Positions 46,223-55,239 are shown, counted from the stretch's first letter. The stretch: DNA of 64,000 bases from Geodermatophilus poikilotrophus (GCF_900111455.1 NZ_FOIE01000005.1:310001-374000), one strand, 5' to 3'. Translations and numbers: made by a program. Notes: generated by a model from the letters alone, not told the origin.

Positions 46223-47088
46223 CGCCCCCCAGTATCCGCGCGGCCGGGCCGGACCGGGGAGGCGACCACCGCGCGCACGAACGTCCCCGGGTCGTCCTGC
46301 CATGGGTGGTGGCCGGCGCCGCGCTGGACGACCAGCCGGCCGCCCGGGAACAGGTCGGTGTACTCGGCGGCCCGGGACGGCGGGAGCGCGACGTCGTACT
46401 CCCCGGCGACCAGCAGGACCGGCACGCGCAGCTCCGCGAGGGCGGCCCGGACGGCCGCGGGGTCGGGTGTCCCGTCGCCGTAGTACCGGGCTGCCGCGTC
46501 GGCGTCGCGCTGGGCGTCCGCGCGGTCGACGGCGGCACGCACGGCGTCGTCCCAGCGGCCGTGCGTGAAGGGCGTGATCGCCGTCCAGTCGGCGTCCGTG
46601 GCCCCACCGGACCAGATCCGCTCGAAGGCCGCGTACGCCGCGGCGAACCAGGGCTCACCGCGGCGCCGCTCGGCGACCTCTCGGCGGTCGGCGTCGGTCA
46701 CCTCGAGGCCGACCACCCGCGGGCTCGGGGTGACCAGCGTGAGGCTCGCGACGCGGTCGGGGTGCCGGGCGGCGTACAGCAGGGCCAGGGCCGCACCGGC
46801 GGAGTGCGCGAGGAGGTCGAGCCGCTCCAGCCCGAGGTGTGCACGCAGCGCCTCGACGTCGGCGACCTGCCGGTCGCACCGGCAGGTCGCCGGGTCCGCC
46901 GGGACGGCGGAGTGCCCGGTGCCCCGCAGGTCCAGCAGCACCAGCGACCGGTGCGCGTCGACGCCGCCGAGGTCGCCGAGGTACTCCGCCGGCAGCATCG
47001 GCCCACCGGGGAGGCAGACCAGCGGGGGGCCCTCGCCCACAGACACGTACGCGAGCCGGGTGCCGTCGGGGCTGCGGAGGGTGGTCAT
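46219..47088 (-). CDS. alpha/beta hydrolase, proline-iminopeptidase-like
   Basis: 289 residues. LVCLPGGPMLPAEYLGDLG gives the oxyanion strand HGGP-like motif, LLAHSAGAALALLYA the nucleophile elbow with Ser, LLVAGEYDVALPP the Asp, and RGAGHHPWQDDP the His. The 'GGPG-like' sequence points to the prolyl aminopeptidase branch (S33), but the substrate is unknown. The ATG is at 47088; the stop overlaps the ABC-F ATG by 4 nt. Cytosolic. Confidence 0.82.
46231..46236 (-). promoter_or_regulatory. candidate -10 element for leaderless ABC-F transcript
   Basis: Minus-strand GATACT lies 8 nt before the ATG at 46222, inside the 3' end of the upstream hydrolase gene; it could give an internal leaderless promoter. 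Confidence 0.4.
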
Positions 47089-47232
47089 GGCGGGCAGCCT
47101 CGCACCCGCGGCCGGTCAGCCGTGGCGGCCGACCCGGTTCCGGCGCGTGCCCCACCCCCTCCGTGAGGTCAGCGGCGCGCCGGGTCGGTGGAGTGCCTAC
47201 ACGGTCGGTCAGCGGGCTCACGGGGACGCACC

Positions 47233-47238
47233 TACCGT
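47233..47238 (+). promoter_or_regulatory. -10 element for leaderless Mur ligase transcript
   Basis: TACCGT, then CGGGCCG (7 nt), then the GTG start at 47246. Confidence 0.6.
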
Positions 47239-47245
47239 CGGGCCG

Positions 47246-48772
47246 GTGCGTCTGCCTCGCGTCCCCTGGTCGGAGGTCGAGCGCCGCGCCCGGTCCGTGT
47301 CCGGTGGGCCGGTCACCCGAGCCGGCGGCACCGACGACCTGACCGTGCGCAGCCTGGTGACCGACTCGCGGCTGGTCGTCCCCGGCTCGCTGTTCGCCTG
47401 CGTCCGCGGGGCCACGAGCGACGGGCACCGGCACGCTCCCGCCGCCGCGGCTCGCGGTGCCGCCGCGCTCCTGGTCGACCGGCCGGTCGACACCGACCTG
47501 CCCGTGCTGTGCGTGCCGTCGGTGCGCGCCCAGCTCGGCCCGCTCGGCGCGCTGCTGGCCGGCGACCCGGCCCGGGCGCTGCGGCTGGTCGGGGTGACCG
47601 GCAGCAACGGCAAGACGACGACCAGCGCCCTCGTGCGCGGGGTGCTGGACGCGGACGGCGACTGCACCGGCGTCGTCGGCACCCTCGGGGCCGAGGTCGG
47701 GAGCCGCTCGCGGAGCACGGCGCTGACCACGCCGGAGGCGCCCGAGCTGCACGAGGTGCTGCGCTGGATGGCCGACGCCGGGGCCCGGCGGGCGGTCGTG
47801 GAGGCCTCCTCCATCGCGCTGGACATGGGCCGCATGGACGGGCTCGCCTTCGAGGTCTCGGTCTTCACCGGCTTCGAGGAGGACCACCTCGACCACCACG
47901 GCACCGTCGAGCAGTACTGGGCCAGCAAGGCCCGGCTGTTCGAGCCCGGCCGGACCGCCGCGGGCGTCGTCGTCACCGACGACCCGTGGGGACGGCGGCT
48001 GGCCGACCAGGCGGCGGTGCCGGTGACCAGGGTCGGGTCCGACAGGGACGCCGACGTACGGGTGCTCGGCTGGCGGACCGGGAGCGGTGGCACCGAGGTG
48101 CTGCTGGGCGACGACACCGGCGGGCACCGGGTGCACAGCCCGCTGGTCGGGCGGGTCCACGTGACCAACCTGGCGGCCGCCTGGGCCACCGGTCGGGTGC
48201 TCGGCGCGGCGCCGGACCGCATCGCCGCCGGGCTGGCCGCGGTGGCCCCGCCGCGGGGACGCAACACCGTCCTCGGCGGGTCGGGCCGGCCGCTCGTCGT
48301 CGTCGACTACGCGCACACGCCGCGCGCGCTGGCCGCCGCGGTCGACACCGCCCGTGACCTCACCGGCCGCAGCGGGCGGGTGCACCTGGTGCTCGGCGCC
48401 CGTGGCCGGCGCGACCGGTACAAGCGCCAGGGGCTGGGCGGGTCCGCCCGGGCCGCCGACTGCGTGTGGCTGACCAACGAGGGCAGCCACGGCGAGGACC
48501 CGGCGGCGATCCGGGGCGAGCTCCGCGTCGGGCTGTTCGGCTCGCCGGCGCGGGTGCGCGAGGTGCCCGACCGGCGGGCCGCGATCACCGCCGCGGTGGC
48601 CGCCGCCGGGCCGGCCGACGTCGTCCTGGTGGTGGGCCGCGGCCACGAGACGCGGCTGCTGGACACCACCGACCCGCGGGACGCGGTCCTCCTGGACGAC
48701 GCCGAGGTGGCCGCCACGGCGCTGGCGACCCTGCACGCCCGCGAGGAGGACCTGCGCGGACGCGCGTCCTGA
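47246..48772 (+). CDS. MurE-like Mur ligase with altered substrate motif
   Basis: 508 residues with the three-domain Mur ligase layout. Domain 1 has VTDSRLVVPGSLFACVRG; the ATP loop GVTGSNGKTTTSALV is at 117-130; TTPEAPELHEVLRWM, VEASSIALDMGRMDGL and the carbamoyl-lysine region SKARLF (K228) follow; VVVDYAHTPRAL starts domain 3. The MurE amino-acid selectivity motif (DNPR for meso-DAP) is replaced by NEGSHGED at 411-418, and the GxxGDRDxxKR segment reads GARGRRDRYKRQ. So it is likely a paralogue ligating a different amino acid or substrate, not the housekeeping MurE. GTG start, leaderless. No dcw genes are nearby. Confidence 0.82.
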   Translation: MRLPRVPWSEVERRARSVSGGPVTRAGGTDDLTVRSLVTDSRLVVPGSLFACVRGATSDGHRHAPAAAARGAAALLVDRPVDTDLPVLCVPSVRAQLGPLGALLAGDPARALRLVGVTGSNGKTTTSALVRGVLDADGDCTGVVGTLGAEVGSRSRSTALTTPEAPELHEVLRWMADAGARRAVVEASSIALDMGRMDGLAFEVSVFTGFEEDHLDHHGTVEQYWASKARLFEPGRTAAGVVVTDDPWGRRLADQAAVPVTRVGSDRDADVRVLGWRTGSGGTEVLLGDDTGGHRVHSPLVGRVHVTNLAAAWATGRVLGAAPDRIAAGLAAVAPPRGRNTVLGGSGRPLVVVDYAHTPRALAAAVDTARDLTGRSGRVHLVLGARGRRDRYKRQGLGGSARAADCVWLTNEGSHGEDPAAIRGELRVGLFGSPARVREVPDRRAAITAAVAAAGPADVVLVVGRGHETRLLDTTDPRDAVLLDDAEVAATALATLHAREEDLRGRAS

Positions 48773-48796
48773 GCCCGCTCCCGGGTGGTGGGGCCG

Positions 48797-49561
48797 TCAG
48801 TCGGCGGTCGCGACCCCGAGCCACGGCCGCAGCGCCCCGTCGGCGAGCAGCCGGCCGACCCGGCCGGACTGCTCCTGCGCCTGGCGCCAGCGCGGGTCGT
48901 CCCCGTGCCTCCGGGAGACCTCGGCGTCGACTGCGTCGGCGCGCTCGCTCCACTCCGGCGGACTGTCCCCGAGGTCCGCGGTCGCGGTCTCCCCCAGCCG
49001 GAGACCCGCCGCGTCGAGCAGCTCCCGCAGCTCCTCCTCGGTCGGGAAGTCGTTGCCCTCCGGCAGGGGCGGGGGCAACGGGCGGTCGGCCACGAAGACC
49101 AGCAGGCCGAGCCGGCCGCCGTCCACCAGCACCCGCCTCAGCTCGGTCAGCGCACCGGACTTGTCGGAGGTGGTGCACAGGACGCCGAGGCACCAGGCGG
49201 CGTCGAAGGCGGCGTCGGCGAACGGCAGCCGTTGCGCCAGCGCGGTCACCGACGGCAGCCCGAACAGCCGCCGCGCGGCACGCGCCGCCTCGTGCATCGG
49301 CTCGGCGCAGACGGCGCGCACGCCGTGCTCGGCCGCCAGCCACCCGGCCGGCCCCCCGACGCCGGCACCGTCGTCGAGCACCCGGCTGCCGGCCGTCAGC
49401 CCCAGCCGGTCGGCCAGCCAGCGCAGCGCCCCCTCGCTGCCGCTCCCCCGGCACCCGGCCGGGACGGCGTGCTCGGGGCCCAGTGCCCGCACCGCCTGCT
49501 CGGTCCACCCGGCGACGGTGCCGAACTCGGCCTCCATCGCCTCGCTCTCCAGCTCGGTCAT
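48797..49561 (-). CDS. class I SAM-dependent methyltransferase
   Basis: 254 residues. SAM-binding motif I VLDDGAGVGGPAGWLA (61-76), an acidic residue ending strand 2 (VCAEPM), then LPFADAAFDAAWCLGVLCTT and LRRVLVDGGRLGLLVF complete a Rossmann methyltransferase of the Methyltransf_11 type. The substrate is unknown. The ATG at 49561 overlaps the stop of the upstream MTHFR-like gene by 4 nt, so the two are coupled and may share one-carbon metabolism. Convergent with the Mur ligase gene, 24 bp apart. Confidence 0.85.
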   Translation of the reverse strand: MTELESEAMEAEFGTVAGWTEQAVRALGPEHAVPAGCRGSGSEGALRWLADRLGLTAGSRVLDDGAGVGGPAGWLAAEHGVRAVCAEPMHEAARAARRLFGLPSVTALAQRLPFADAAFDAAWCLGVLCTTSDKSGALTELRRVLVDGGRLGLLVFVADRPLPPPLPEGNDFPTEEELRELLDAAGLRLGETATADLGDSPPEWSERADAVDAEVSRRHGDDPRWRQAQEQSGRVGRLLADGALRPWLGVATAD

Positions 49562-50577
49562 GCTGCCTCCCTGATCGCGGCGGCGACCTCGGCCTTGACC
49601 CGGGCGCCGTCGTCCTCCCCGCCGCCCGAGGCCAGACCGGACAGGTTGACCCCCACGACCCCGGGGACGCCCAGCAGCGCGCGGGCCTCGGCCACGGCGG
49701 CCGCGACACCGGCCGACCGCGGGTCCGGCGCGAGCAGCACCTCCTCGACGGTGGCGTCGTCCACGTGCAGGCCGGGGAAGCGCTGCAGCACCCGCGCCGA
49801 GCGCTCGTCGGTGTAGACGGCGACCGCGGCGACGAACGGCAACGTCGCCCCGGCGCTCCGCGCGGCGGCGACGAAGGCCGCCACCTCCGCCGGGGTGCGG
49901 ACGTGGTTGAGGACGCACAGCTGCGCCCCGGCCCGCTGCTTGTCCGCGACCCGGGCCGGCCGGCGGTCGACCGGCGGGGCCGCGGGCGACTCGGGGACGG
50001 CGACCGGCAGCCCCGCCGCCACGGCGAGCGCCGTCAGCCGGGTGCCGTCGAGGTCGAACACCTGGGTGACGCCGGGCCGGACGCCGGGGCCGCGGGCGTC
50101 GCCGGTCACGCACAGCACGCCGTCGACGCCCACCGCGGCCAGGCCCGCCAGCTCCTGCTCGAGGACGACGCGGTTGCGGTCGCGGCAGGCCAGCGTCGTC
50201 CACGGCCGGCCACCGGCGTCCCGGATCTCGGCGGCGAACAGCGTGGGCGGGAAGTCGGGCCGGTTGGCGTGCTCGCCGACCAGCAGTCCGTCGGAGACCG
50301 GGGCCAGCACGCCCACCACCCGGCGCAGGGAGGCCGGGTCGAACGGCGCCACGGTGAGGTCGGTCAGCACGACCGGCCTCGTGCGGGCGCGGTCGAGCAG
50401 GCTGCCCGGTCGCGGTGCGGCCGGGGACGCGACAGGCGCGTCCCAGGCGGGAGCGGGGTCGTCGAGGAAGACGCAGCGGTGCTCGGCCACCTCGCAGCGG
50501 CCGTCGTCCCGGACACCACCGCACGGGCCGAACACCATCCGCTTGGGGCAGCCCGGCCGCCGGCGGTCGTCGTCCAC
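49558..50577 (-). CDS. methylenetetrahydrofolate reductase-type protein with N-terminal MTHFR_C cysteine domain
   Basis: 339 residues. The first 40 residues carry a CPKRMVFGPCGGVRDDG cysteine motif (C10, C19, C28, C35) that belongs to the MTHFR_C (PF12225-like) domain, usually found as a separate protein or at the C-terminus. The remainder is a divergent MTHFR TIM barrel: VSDGLLVGEHANRPDFPPT, LACRDRNRVVLEQELAGLAAVGVDGVL, CVTGDARG. It may reduce methylenetetrahydrofolate with an unusual electron donor. The GTG at 50577 is chosen just before the conserved block; a TTG at 50610 would add 11 residues. Paired with the methyltransferase downstream. Confidence 0.78.
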   Translation of the reverse strand: MDDDRRRPGCPKRMVFGPCGGVRDDGRCEVAEHRCVFLDDPAPAWDAPVASPAAPRPGSLLDRARTRPVVLTDLTVAPFDPASLRRVVGVLAPVSDGLLVGEHANRPDFPPTLFAAEIRDAGGRPWTTLACRDRNRVVLEQELAGLAAVGVDGVLCVTGDARGPGVRPGVTQVFDLDGTRLTALAVAAGLPVAVPESPAAPPVDRRPARVADKQRAGAQLCVLNHVRTPAEVAAFVAAARSAGATLPFVAAVAVYTDERSARVLQRFPGLHVDDATVEEVLLAPDPRSAGVAAAVAEARALLGVPGVVGVNLSGLASGGGEDDGARVKAEVAAAIREAA

Positions 50578-50695
50578 GGTCGGGGCCTGACCCGTCCGGT
50601 CCCCGCCCAAACCGGCGCTCCCGGGCGGCGGCTACCGCCCTGCCGCCGGGATCGTCATGCTGACCGCGACCGGTCCCGCGACGGAGGAGCCGCCC

Positions 50696-51607
50696 GTGCC
50701 CGTCTTCCCGCCCATGCCGCTGGCCGAGTGGGCCGACACCAAGGAGACCCTGCACCGGTTCCTGCAGGTCGTCGGCAAGCTGCGGCTGGCCAACGCCCCG
50801 CGGCGCAACCACTGGTGGCACATCCCCTTCCACCTCACCGGCCGGGGCCTCACCACCCGGCCGATGGGCTTCGACCCGGTCTTCGCGGTCGACCTCGACC
50901 TGGTCGACCACCGGCTGGAGGTGGCCGTCGCCGACGGACGCCGGGCGTCGTTCCCGCTGCCCGGGCTGAGCGTGGCGGCGTTCTACCGGCAGCTGCTCGA
51001 CACCCTCGCGACGCTCGGCCTGCCCGCCACCGTGGACATCCCGGTCCCCTTCGACCTGGCCGACCGCACGCCGTTCGCCGAGGACGAGCACCACGCGTCC
51101 TACGACCGGGCCATGGTGACCCGCTACTGGGTGGTGCTGGGGCAGGTGGCGCAGGTGCTCGAGGAGTTCGCCGGCCGCAGCTACGCCAAGACCAGCCCGG
51201 TGCACCACTTCTGGCACACCTTCGACCTCGCCGTCACCCGGTTCTCCGACCGCCGGGTGGAGCAGCCGGACACCGTCGACCCGGTCACCCGCGAGGCCTA
51301 CTCGCACGAGGTCGTCAGCGCCGGCTTCTGGTTCGGCGACGACCAGGTGCCCGAGCCCGCCTTCTACTCCTACACCGCCCCCGAGCCGGCGGGCCTGGTC
51401 GAGGAGTCGCTGCGGCCGGCCGGTGCGCGGTGGATCGACAGCCGCGGCGCGCACCTGGCGCTGCTGCCCTACGAGGACGTGCGCGCCGCGCCCGACCCGC
51501 GCGCCGTCGTCCTGGACTTCCTGGAGAGCGCCTACGTGGCCGGCGCCCGGCGCGCCGGCTGGGACCTCGCGGCGCTGCGCTGCCCGACCGCCCCGGAGCC
51601 CCGATGA
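50696..51607 (+). CDS. DUF5996 family protein
   Basis: 303 residues matching the DUF5996 pattern: MPLAEWADTKETLHRFLQVVGKLRLANAPRRNHWWH (spanning about 6-40), TTRPMGFDPVFAVDLDLVDHRLEV, KTSPVHHFWHTFDLAVTRF and EVVSAGFWFGDD. The function is unknown; conserved His/Trp clusters suggest an enzyme. The GTG at 50696 has GGAGGAG 6 nt upstream; an ATG 13 codons earlier (50657) lacks one. Divergent from the MTHFR-like gene and 34 bp upstream of the pirin gene, with which it may be co-transcribed. Confidence 0.85.
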   Translation: MPVFPPMPLAEWADTKETLHRFLQVVGKLRLANAPRRNHWWHIPFHLTGRGLTTRPMGFDPVFAVDLDLVDHRLEVAVADGRRASFPLPGLSVAAFYRQLLDTLATLGLPATVDIPVPFDLADRTPFAEDEHHASYDRAMVTRYWVVLGQVAQVLEEFAGRSYAKTSPVHHFWHTFDLAVTRFSDRRVEQPDTVDPVTREAYSHEVVSAGFWFGDDQVPEPAFYSYTAPEPAGLVEESLRPAGARWIDSRGAHLALLPYEDVRAAPDPRAVVLDFLESAYVAGARRAGWDLAALRCPTAPEPR

Positions 51608-51641
51608 CCCCGATCCCACCGACCCACCGGAGGCCCGCGCC

Positions 51642-52610
51642 ATGAGCAACCTGGACCGCCGTCCGCCCGCCCGTGAGCTCGGCGGGCTGGCGGGCACCGC
51701 CGCCGGCCCGGTGCTGGACCTGCTGCCGGGCAAGGAGGTGCTGCTCGGCGAGAGCACCCGCGTGCGCCGGCTGCTGCCCACCCTGGGCCGCCGGCTGGTC
51801 GGCGCGTGGGCGTTCGTCGACCACTACGGCCCCGACGACATCACCTCCTCCCCCGGCATGCAGGTGCCGCCGCACCCGCATACCGGGCTGCAGACGGTGT
51901 CCTGGCTGCTCGAGGGCGAGGTGCACCACCGCGACTCCCTCGGCAGCGACGCCCGCATCCACCCCGGCGAGCTGGCCCTGATGACCGCCGGGCACGGCAT
52001 CGCGCACTCCGAGCAGTCCCCGGCGGTGCACCCGCGGTACCTGCACGGCGCCCAGCTGTGGGTGGCGCTGCCCGAGGCCGCCCGTGACACCGCACCGGCC
52101 TTCGCCCACCACACCGCCCTGCCCGGCTTCACCTCCGACGGGCTGACCGCGACGGTGCTCATGGGCAGCCTCGGCGGGGCCACCTCACCGGGCACCGCGC
52201 ACACCCCGCTGGTCGGCGCCGACCTCGACGTGGCCGCCGGCGCCGACGTCGAGCTGCCGCTGGAGCCGGACTTCGAGCACGCCCTGCTGGCCTCGTCCGG
52301 GACGGCCGAGGTGGAGGACGCCCCGCTGGAGGTCGGCGCGGTGCTGTACCTCGGCACCGGACGGCGCTCGGTGCGGGTGCGCGCCGGGGAGGCGACCCGG
52401 CTGCTGCTGCTCGGCGGCGAGCCGTTCGAGGAGCGGATCGTCATGTGGTGGAACTTCGTCGGCCGCTCCGGGGAGGAGATCGCCGACTACGCCGAGCGCT
52501 GGAACGCCGAGGACGAGCGCTTCGGCACCGTCGTCGGCTACGACGGGGACCGGCTCGAGGCCCCGCCGCTGCCGCCGGTGCCGCTCAAGGCCCGCGGCCG
52601 GGAGCGCTAG
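51642..52610 (+). CDS. pirin family protein
   Basis: 322 residues, double-cupin pirin. The N-terminal cupin has the metal-binding PPHPHTGLQTVSWLLEGEV and HRDSLGS segments plus GHGIAHSEQSP; the C-terminal cupin includes ERIVMWWNFVGRS. Pirins bind Fe or Cu; some are quercetin dioxygenases or transcription cofactors. ATG with GGAGG upstream. The extended N-terminus (40 residues) and the C-terminal helical tail EEIADYAERWNAEDERFG are typical of actinobacterial members. Confidence 0.9.
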   Translation: MSNLDRRPPARELGGLAGTAAGPVLDLLPGKEVLLGESTRVRRLLPTLGRRLVGAWAFVDHYGPDDITSSPGMQVPPHPHTGLQTVSWLLEGEVHHRDSLGSDARIHPGELALMTAGHGIAHSEQSPAVHPRYLHGAQLWVALPEAARDTAPAFAHHTALPGFTSDGLTATVLMGSLGGATSPGTAHTPLVGADLDVAAGADVELPLEPDFEHALLASSGTAEVEDAPLEVGAVLYLGTGRRSVRVRAGEATRLLLLGGEPFEERIVMWWNFVGRSGEEIADYAERWNAEDERFGTVVGYDGDRLEAPPLPPVPLKARGRER

Positions 52611-52695
52611 GCGGACCTCACGGACCTCCCCCCGAGGGGGTAGGGGAACGGCCGGGTCTCTGTGGAACCCCGGCGGCCGGTGCGATGACTGGAGC

Positions 52696-53775
52696 ATGAG
52701 AGCGCTGGCCCAGGACGAGGAGCGGGTCGCGTTCTGGCGGCGGCACACCCTCAGCGGCATCGTGCTGTGCGAGGTCCTCCCGGCGATCATCGCCGTGCGC
52801 ACCCTGACCACCGACCCACCGCGGGCCGGCCTCGTCCTCGCCGTGGTCGCGGCGGTGGCCGGAGCGGCTCCGCTGCTCTGGCTCGTCCCGGTCGACCGGC
52901 TGGTCCGCCACCCGCGGGGCCGGCTGTTCTTCGACGCCTGGGAGGCCGCGGGCATCGCCCTGGTGATCACGATCTGCCTGCTCGACGGGGGGGCCGCCAG
53001 CCCCTACGTCTTGTTCCTGTTCGTCCTGCTGGCGCACGCTGCCCTGGCCTACCCGCCGGCCGGTGTCGCGCTGGCCGGCAGCACCATCCTGGCCGGCTAC
53101 CTCGGCATGGGCCTCGGCGTCGGCGGTGCACCGGCCGACGACGTCCTGGTCGGTGCGCTCGCGCTGGCGGTCGCCACGGCGACCTGCGCGTTCGCGTCGG
53201 CGAACCACCAGCGGGCCTACCAGCGCACCGCCGCCTACGCGCGGCAGGTGGCCCTCCTCGCCGAGCGCGACGGGCTCACCGGTGCGTTGAACCACCGCAC
53301 CTTCCACGAGCGGCTGCGCACCGAGGCGGCCCGCACCACGGCCGACCGGCCGCTGAGCCTGCTGCTCGTCGACGTCGACGAGTTCAAGAGCGTCAACGAC
53401 ACCCTGGGTCACCTGGCCGGGGACGCGGTGCTCCGCCTCGTGGGCGAGACGCTGGCCGGCCTCACCCGGAGCGAGGACGTGAGCGGGCGCCTGGGCGGCG
53501 ACGAGTTCGCCCTCCTGCTGCCGGACACCGACCTGTCGGAGGCGGCCGGGATCGCCGAACGGCTGGTGGCCCACGTGCGCACCGCCGCGGCTCCCTACGC
53601 GGCCACGGTGAGCGTCGGGGCGGCGACCGTCACGTGGGGTGATCCGGTCGGGCTGCAGGCGGCGGCCGACGCCGCCGTGTACCGCGCGAAGCACAGCGGC
53701 CGGAACCGCGTCTGCGTCCCCCCGGCGGCCTCGGACGGCCCCCGCGTGGCACCCCTGACGCCGTCCGGACGCTGA
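52696..53775 (+). CDS. membrane-bound diguanylate cyclase (GGDEF)
   Basis: 359 residues. Five or six membrane helices occupy about 15-175 (IVLCEVLPAIIAV; GLVLAVVAAVAGAAPLLWL; AAGIALVITICLL; VLFLFVLLAHAAL), with no periplasmic ligand domain, followed by a GGDEF domain from about 195. The catalytic motif GGDEF is at about 267-271 and an inhibitory I-site RSED lies five residues before it, so the enzyme should be active and product-inhibited. Makes c-di-GMP from two GTP. No EAL partner is present in the window. An ATG at 52696 with GGAGC close upstream. Confidence 0.92.
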   Translation: MRALAQDEERVAFWRRHTLSGIVLCEVLPAIIAVRTLTTDPPRAGLVLAVVAAVAGAAPLLWLVPVDRLVRHPRGRLFFDAWEAAGIALVITICLLDGGAASPYVLFLFVLLAHAALAYPPAGVALAGSTILAGYLGMGLGVGGAPADDVLVGALALAVATATCAFASANHQRAYQRTAAYARQVALLAERDGLTGALNHRTFHERLRTEAARTTADRPLSLLLVDVDEFKSVNDTLGHLAGDAVLRLVGETLAGLTRSEDVSGRLGGDEFALLLPDTDLSEAAGIAERLVAHVRTAAAPYAATVSVGAATVTWGDPVGLQAAADAAVYRAKHSGRNRVCVPPAASDGPRVAPLTPSGR

Positions 53776-53779
53776 CCGC

Positions 53780-53815
53780 GGCTCCGGCCCCGGCTCCGGC
53801 CCCGGCTCCGGCCCG
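53780..53815. repeat. 12-bp tandem repeat, three copies
   Basis: GGCTCCGGCCCC repeated three times, the last unit slightly diverged, in the gap between the GGDEF and F420/FMN oxidoreductase genes. Likely replication slippage; no function evident. Confidence 0.6.
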
Positions 53816-53864
53816 GCGAGGGACGGCAGGGCACAAGACGGCGCGGGACGACGTTCCTGCCGGC

Positions 53865-54299
53865 ATGAGCGCCGCCGTGGACCCCCGCATGCTCGCCTTC
53901 GTCGCCACGCAGCACGCGGGCGTGCTGGCCACCCTCAAGCGGGACGGCCGCCCGCAGCTGTCCAACCTCTTCTACGCGTGGGACGACGAACAGCAGCTGG
54001 CCCGCATCTCGGTGACCGCCGACCGCGCCAAGACCCGCAACCTGCAGGCCGATCCGCGGGCGACCTTGCACGTGACCTCGCCCGACTTCTGGACCTGGGT
54101 CGCCGTCGAGGGCACCACCGAGCTCGCCCCGGTCGCGACCGACCCGCACGACGCCACCGTCGAGGAGCTCGTGGCCTACTACCGCGCCCTCAGCGGCGAG
54201 CACGACGACTGGGACGCCTACCGCGCGGCCATGGTCGCCGACCGCCGCCTCGTCGTCCGGCTGCGGCCCGAGCACACCTACGGTCAGCTGCGCGGCTGA
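53865..54299 (+). CDS. PPOX-class F420-dependent oxidoreductase
   Basis: 144 residues of the split beta-barrel flavin/F420-binding fold. GVLATLKRDGRPQLSNLFYAW, LARISVTADRAKTRNLQADPRATLHVTS and WVAVEGTTEL are typical of the Rv1155-type PPOX family, which in actinobacteria uses F420 rather than FMN. Cytosolic; the substrate is unknown. ATG at 53865. It ends at a stop codon followed immediately by a repeat copy. Confidence 0.85.
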   Translation: MSAAVDPRMLAFVATQHAGVLATLKRDGRPQLSNLFYAWDDEQQLARISVTADRAKTRNLQADPRATLHVTSPDFWTWVAVEGTTELAPVATDPHDATVEELVAYYRALSGEHDDWDAYRAAMVADRRLVVRLRPEHTYGQLRG

Positions 54300-54300
54300 G

Positions 54301-54357
54301 GGAGGACCCCCTGCCCCCACCGCTCGCACGCTCGCGGCGGGACCCTGCAGGGGGCCG
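54301..54357 (+). repeat. stop-codon-associated structured repeat, copy 8
   Basis: GGAGGACCCCCTGCCCCC, a CACCGCTCGCACGCTCGCGG core and CCCTGCAGGGGGCC. Arms CCCCCTGC/GCAGGGGG pair perfectly, different in sequence but the same in geometry as copies 1 and 6. It begins 1 bp after the stop codon. Confidence 0.8.
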
Positions 54358-54373
54358 GGGGCCCGGGACGGGG

Positions 54374-54410
54374 CCGTGGACCGGCGTGCCCCCTGCACGC
54401 CGGTCCACGG
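54374..54410. terminator. bidirectional terminator between F420 oxidoreductase and VOC genes
   Basis: Perfect 16-bp stem (54374-54389 with 54395-54410) and a CCCCT loop between two convergent genes, just after a repeat copy. Confidence 0.85.
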
Positions 54411-54415
54411 TTGGA

Positions 54416-55177
54416 TCAGCTGCCCGCGGGGGGCTGCATCACCGACAGTGGGGCACCCCACGGGTCCTCCACCACGGCGATGCGGCCGTACTCCGTGTCC
54501 ATCGGGGCCATCGTCACCTTGCCGCCGCCGGCCTCGACCGTGGCGACGGCGTCGTCGGTGGAGTCGACCGCGAAGCAGACCGCCCAGCCCTTGGGAGAGC
54601 CGGGCTGGTGCCCGCTCAGACCCCCGAGCGGGCGGTCCCCGATCGCGAAGGTCTGATAGCCCTCCGCGCCAGGGACATCGGCCCAGGTGAACCCGAAGAC
54701 CGCCGAGTAGAACTCCCGCGCGGCCGCCGGGTCGTCGACCGCCGCCTCGCTCCAGACCAGCGACCCGTGCTCGTTGAAGACGCGGTAGCCGGTGTGCTCG
54801 CCGGACTGCCACAGGCCGAACGCGTTGCCCTGCGGGTCGGCGGCGATGGCCATGGTGCCCATCGGCCCGACCTCCATGGGCTCCACGACGACGGCGCCGC
54901 CGGCTTCGCGGATGCGGGCGACCGTGGCCGCGGCGTCGTCGGTCGCGAAGTACGTCGTCCAGCCCGGGGAGTCGTCCGGGCTCATCAGCGGGCCGAGGCC
55001 GGCGGCCGGCTCGCCGTTGCGGGTGGCGTTGAGGTACCCGCCGTAGTCGGGGTCACCGCCCTCGAACTCCCAGCCGAACAGGCGGCCGTAGAAGTCCTGG
55101 GCGGCGTCGATCTCCGAGGCGCCGTAGTCGATCCAGCAGGGGGTGCCGGCCGGCCACGGGCTGTTCCGAGTGGGCAT
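54416..55177 (-). CDS. two-domain VOC family protein
   Basis: 253 residues with two VOC modules, about 8-125 (PCWIDYGASEIDAAQDFYGRLFGW; ADPQGNAFGLWQ) and 135-250 (VWSEAAVDDPAAAREFYSAVFGF; VEDPWGAPLSVMQPP). The family resembles streptomycete 'glyoxalase-like hydroxylase' SCO-type proteins seen in antibiotic clusters, but no cluster is present here. ATG at 55177 with GAGGAGG upstream. Unrelated in detail to the VOC protein at 37121. Confidence 0.85.
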   Translation of the reverse strand: MPTRNSPWPAGTPCWIDYGASEIDAAQDFYGRLFGWEFEGGDPDYGGYLNATRNGEPAAGLGPLMSPDDSPGWTTYFATDDAAATVARIREAGGAVVVEPMEVGPMGTMAIAADPQGNAFGLWQSGEHTGYRVFNEHGSLVWSEAAVDDPAAAREFYSAVFGFTWADVPGAEGYQTFAIGDRPLGGLSGHQPGSPKGWAVCFAVDSTDDAVATVEAGGGKVTMAPMDTEYGRIAVVEDPWGAPLSVMQPPAGS

Positions 55178-55239
55178 CGTTCCTCCTCGTCGGGTGGGGA
55201 GGGACACCCTGGCACCGGGGTCCGACAGTTCCCAGGGGG

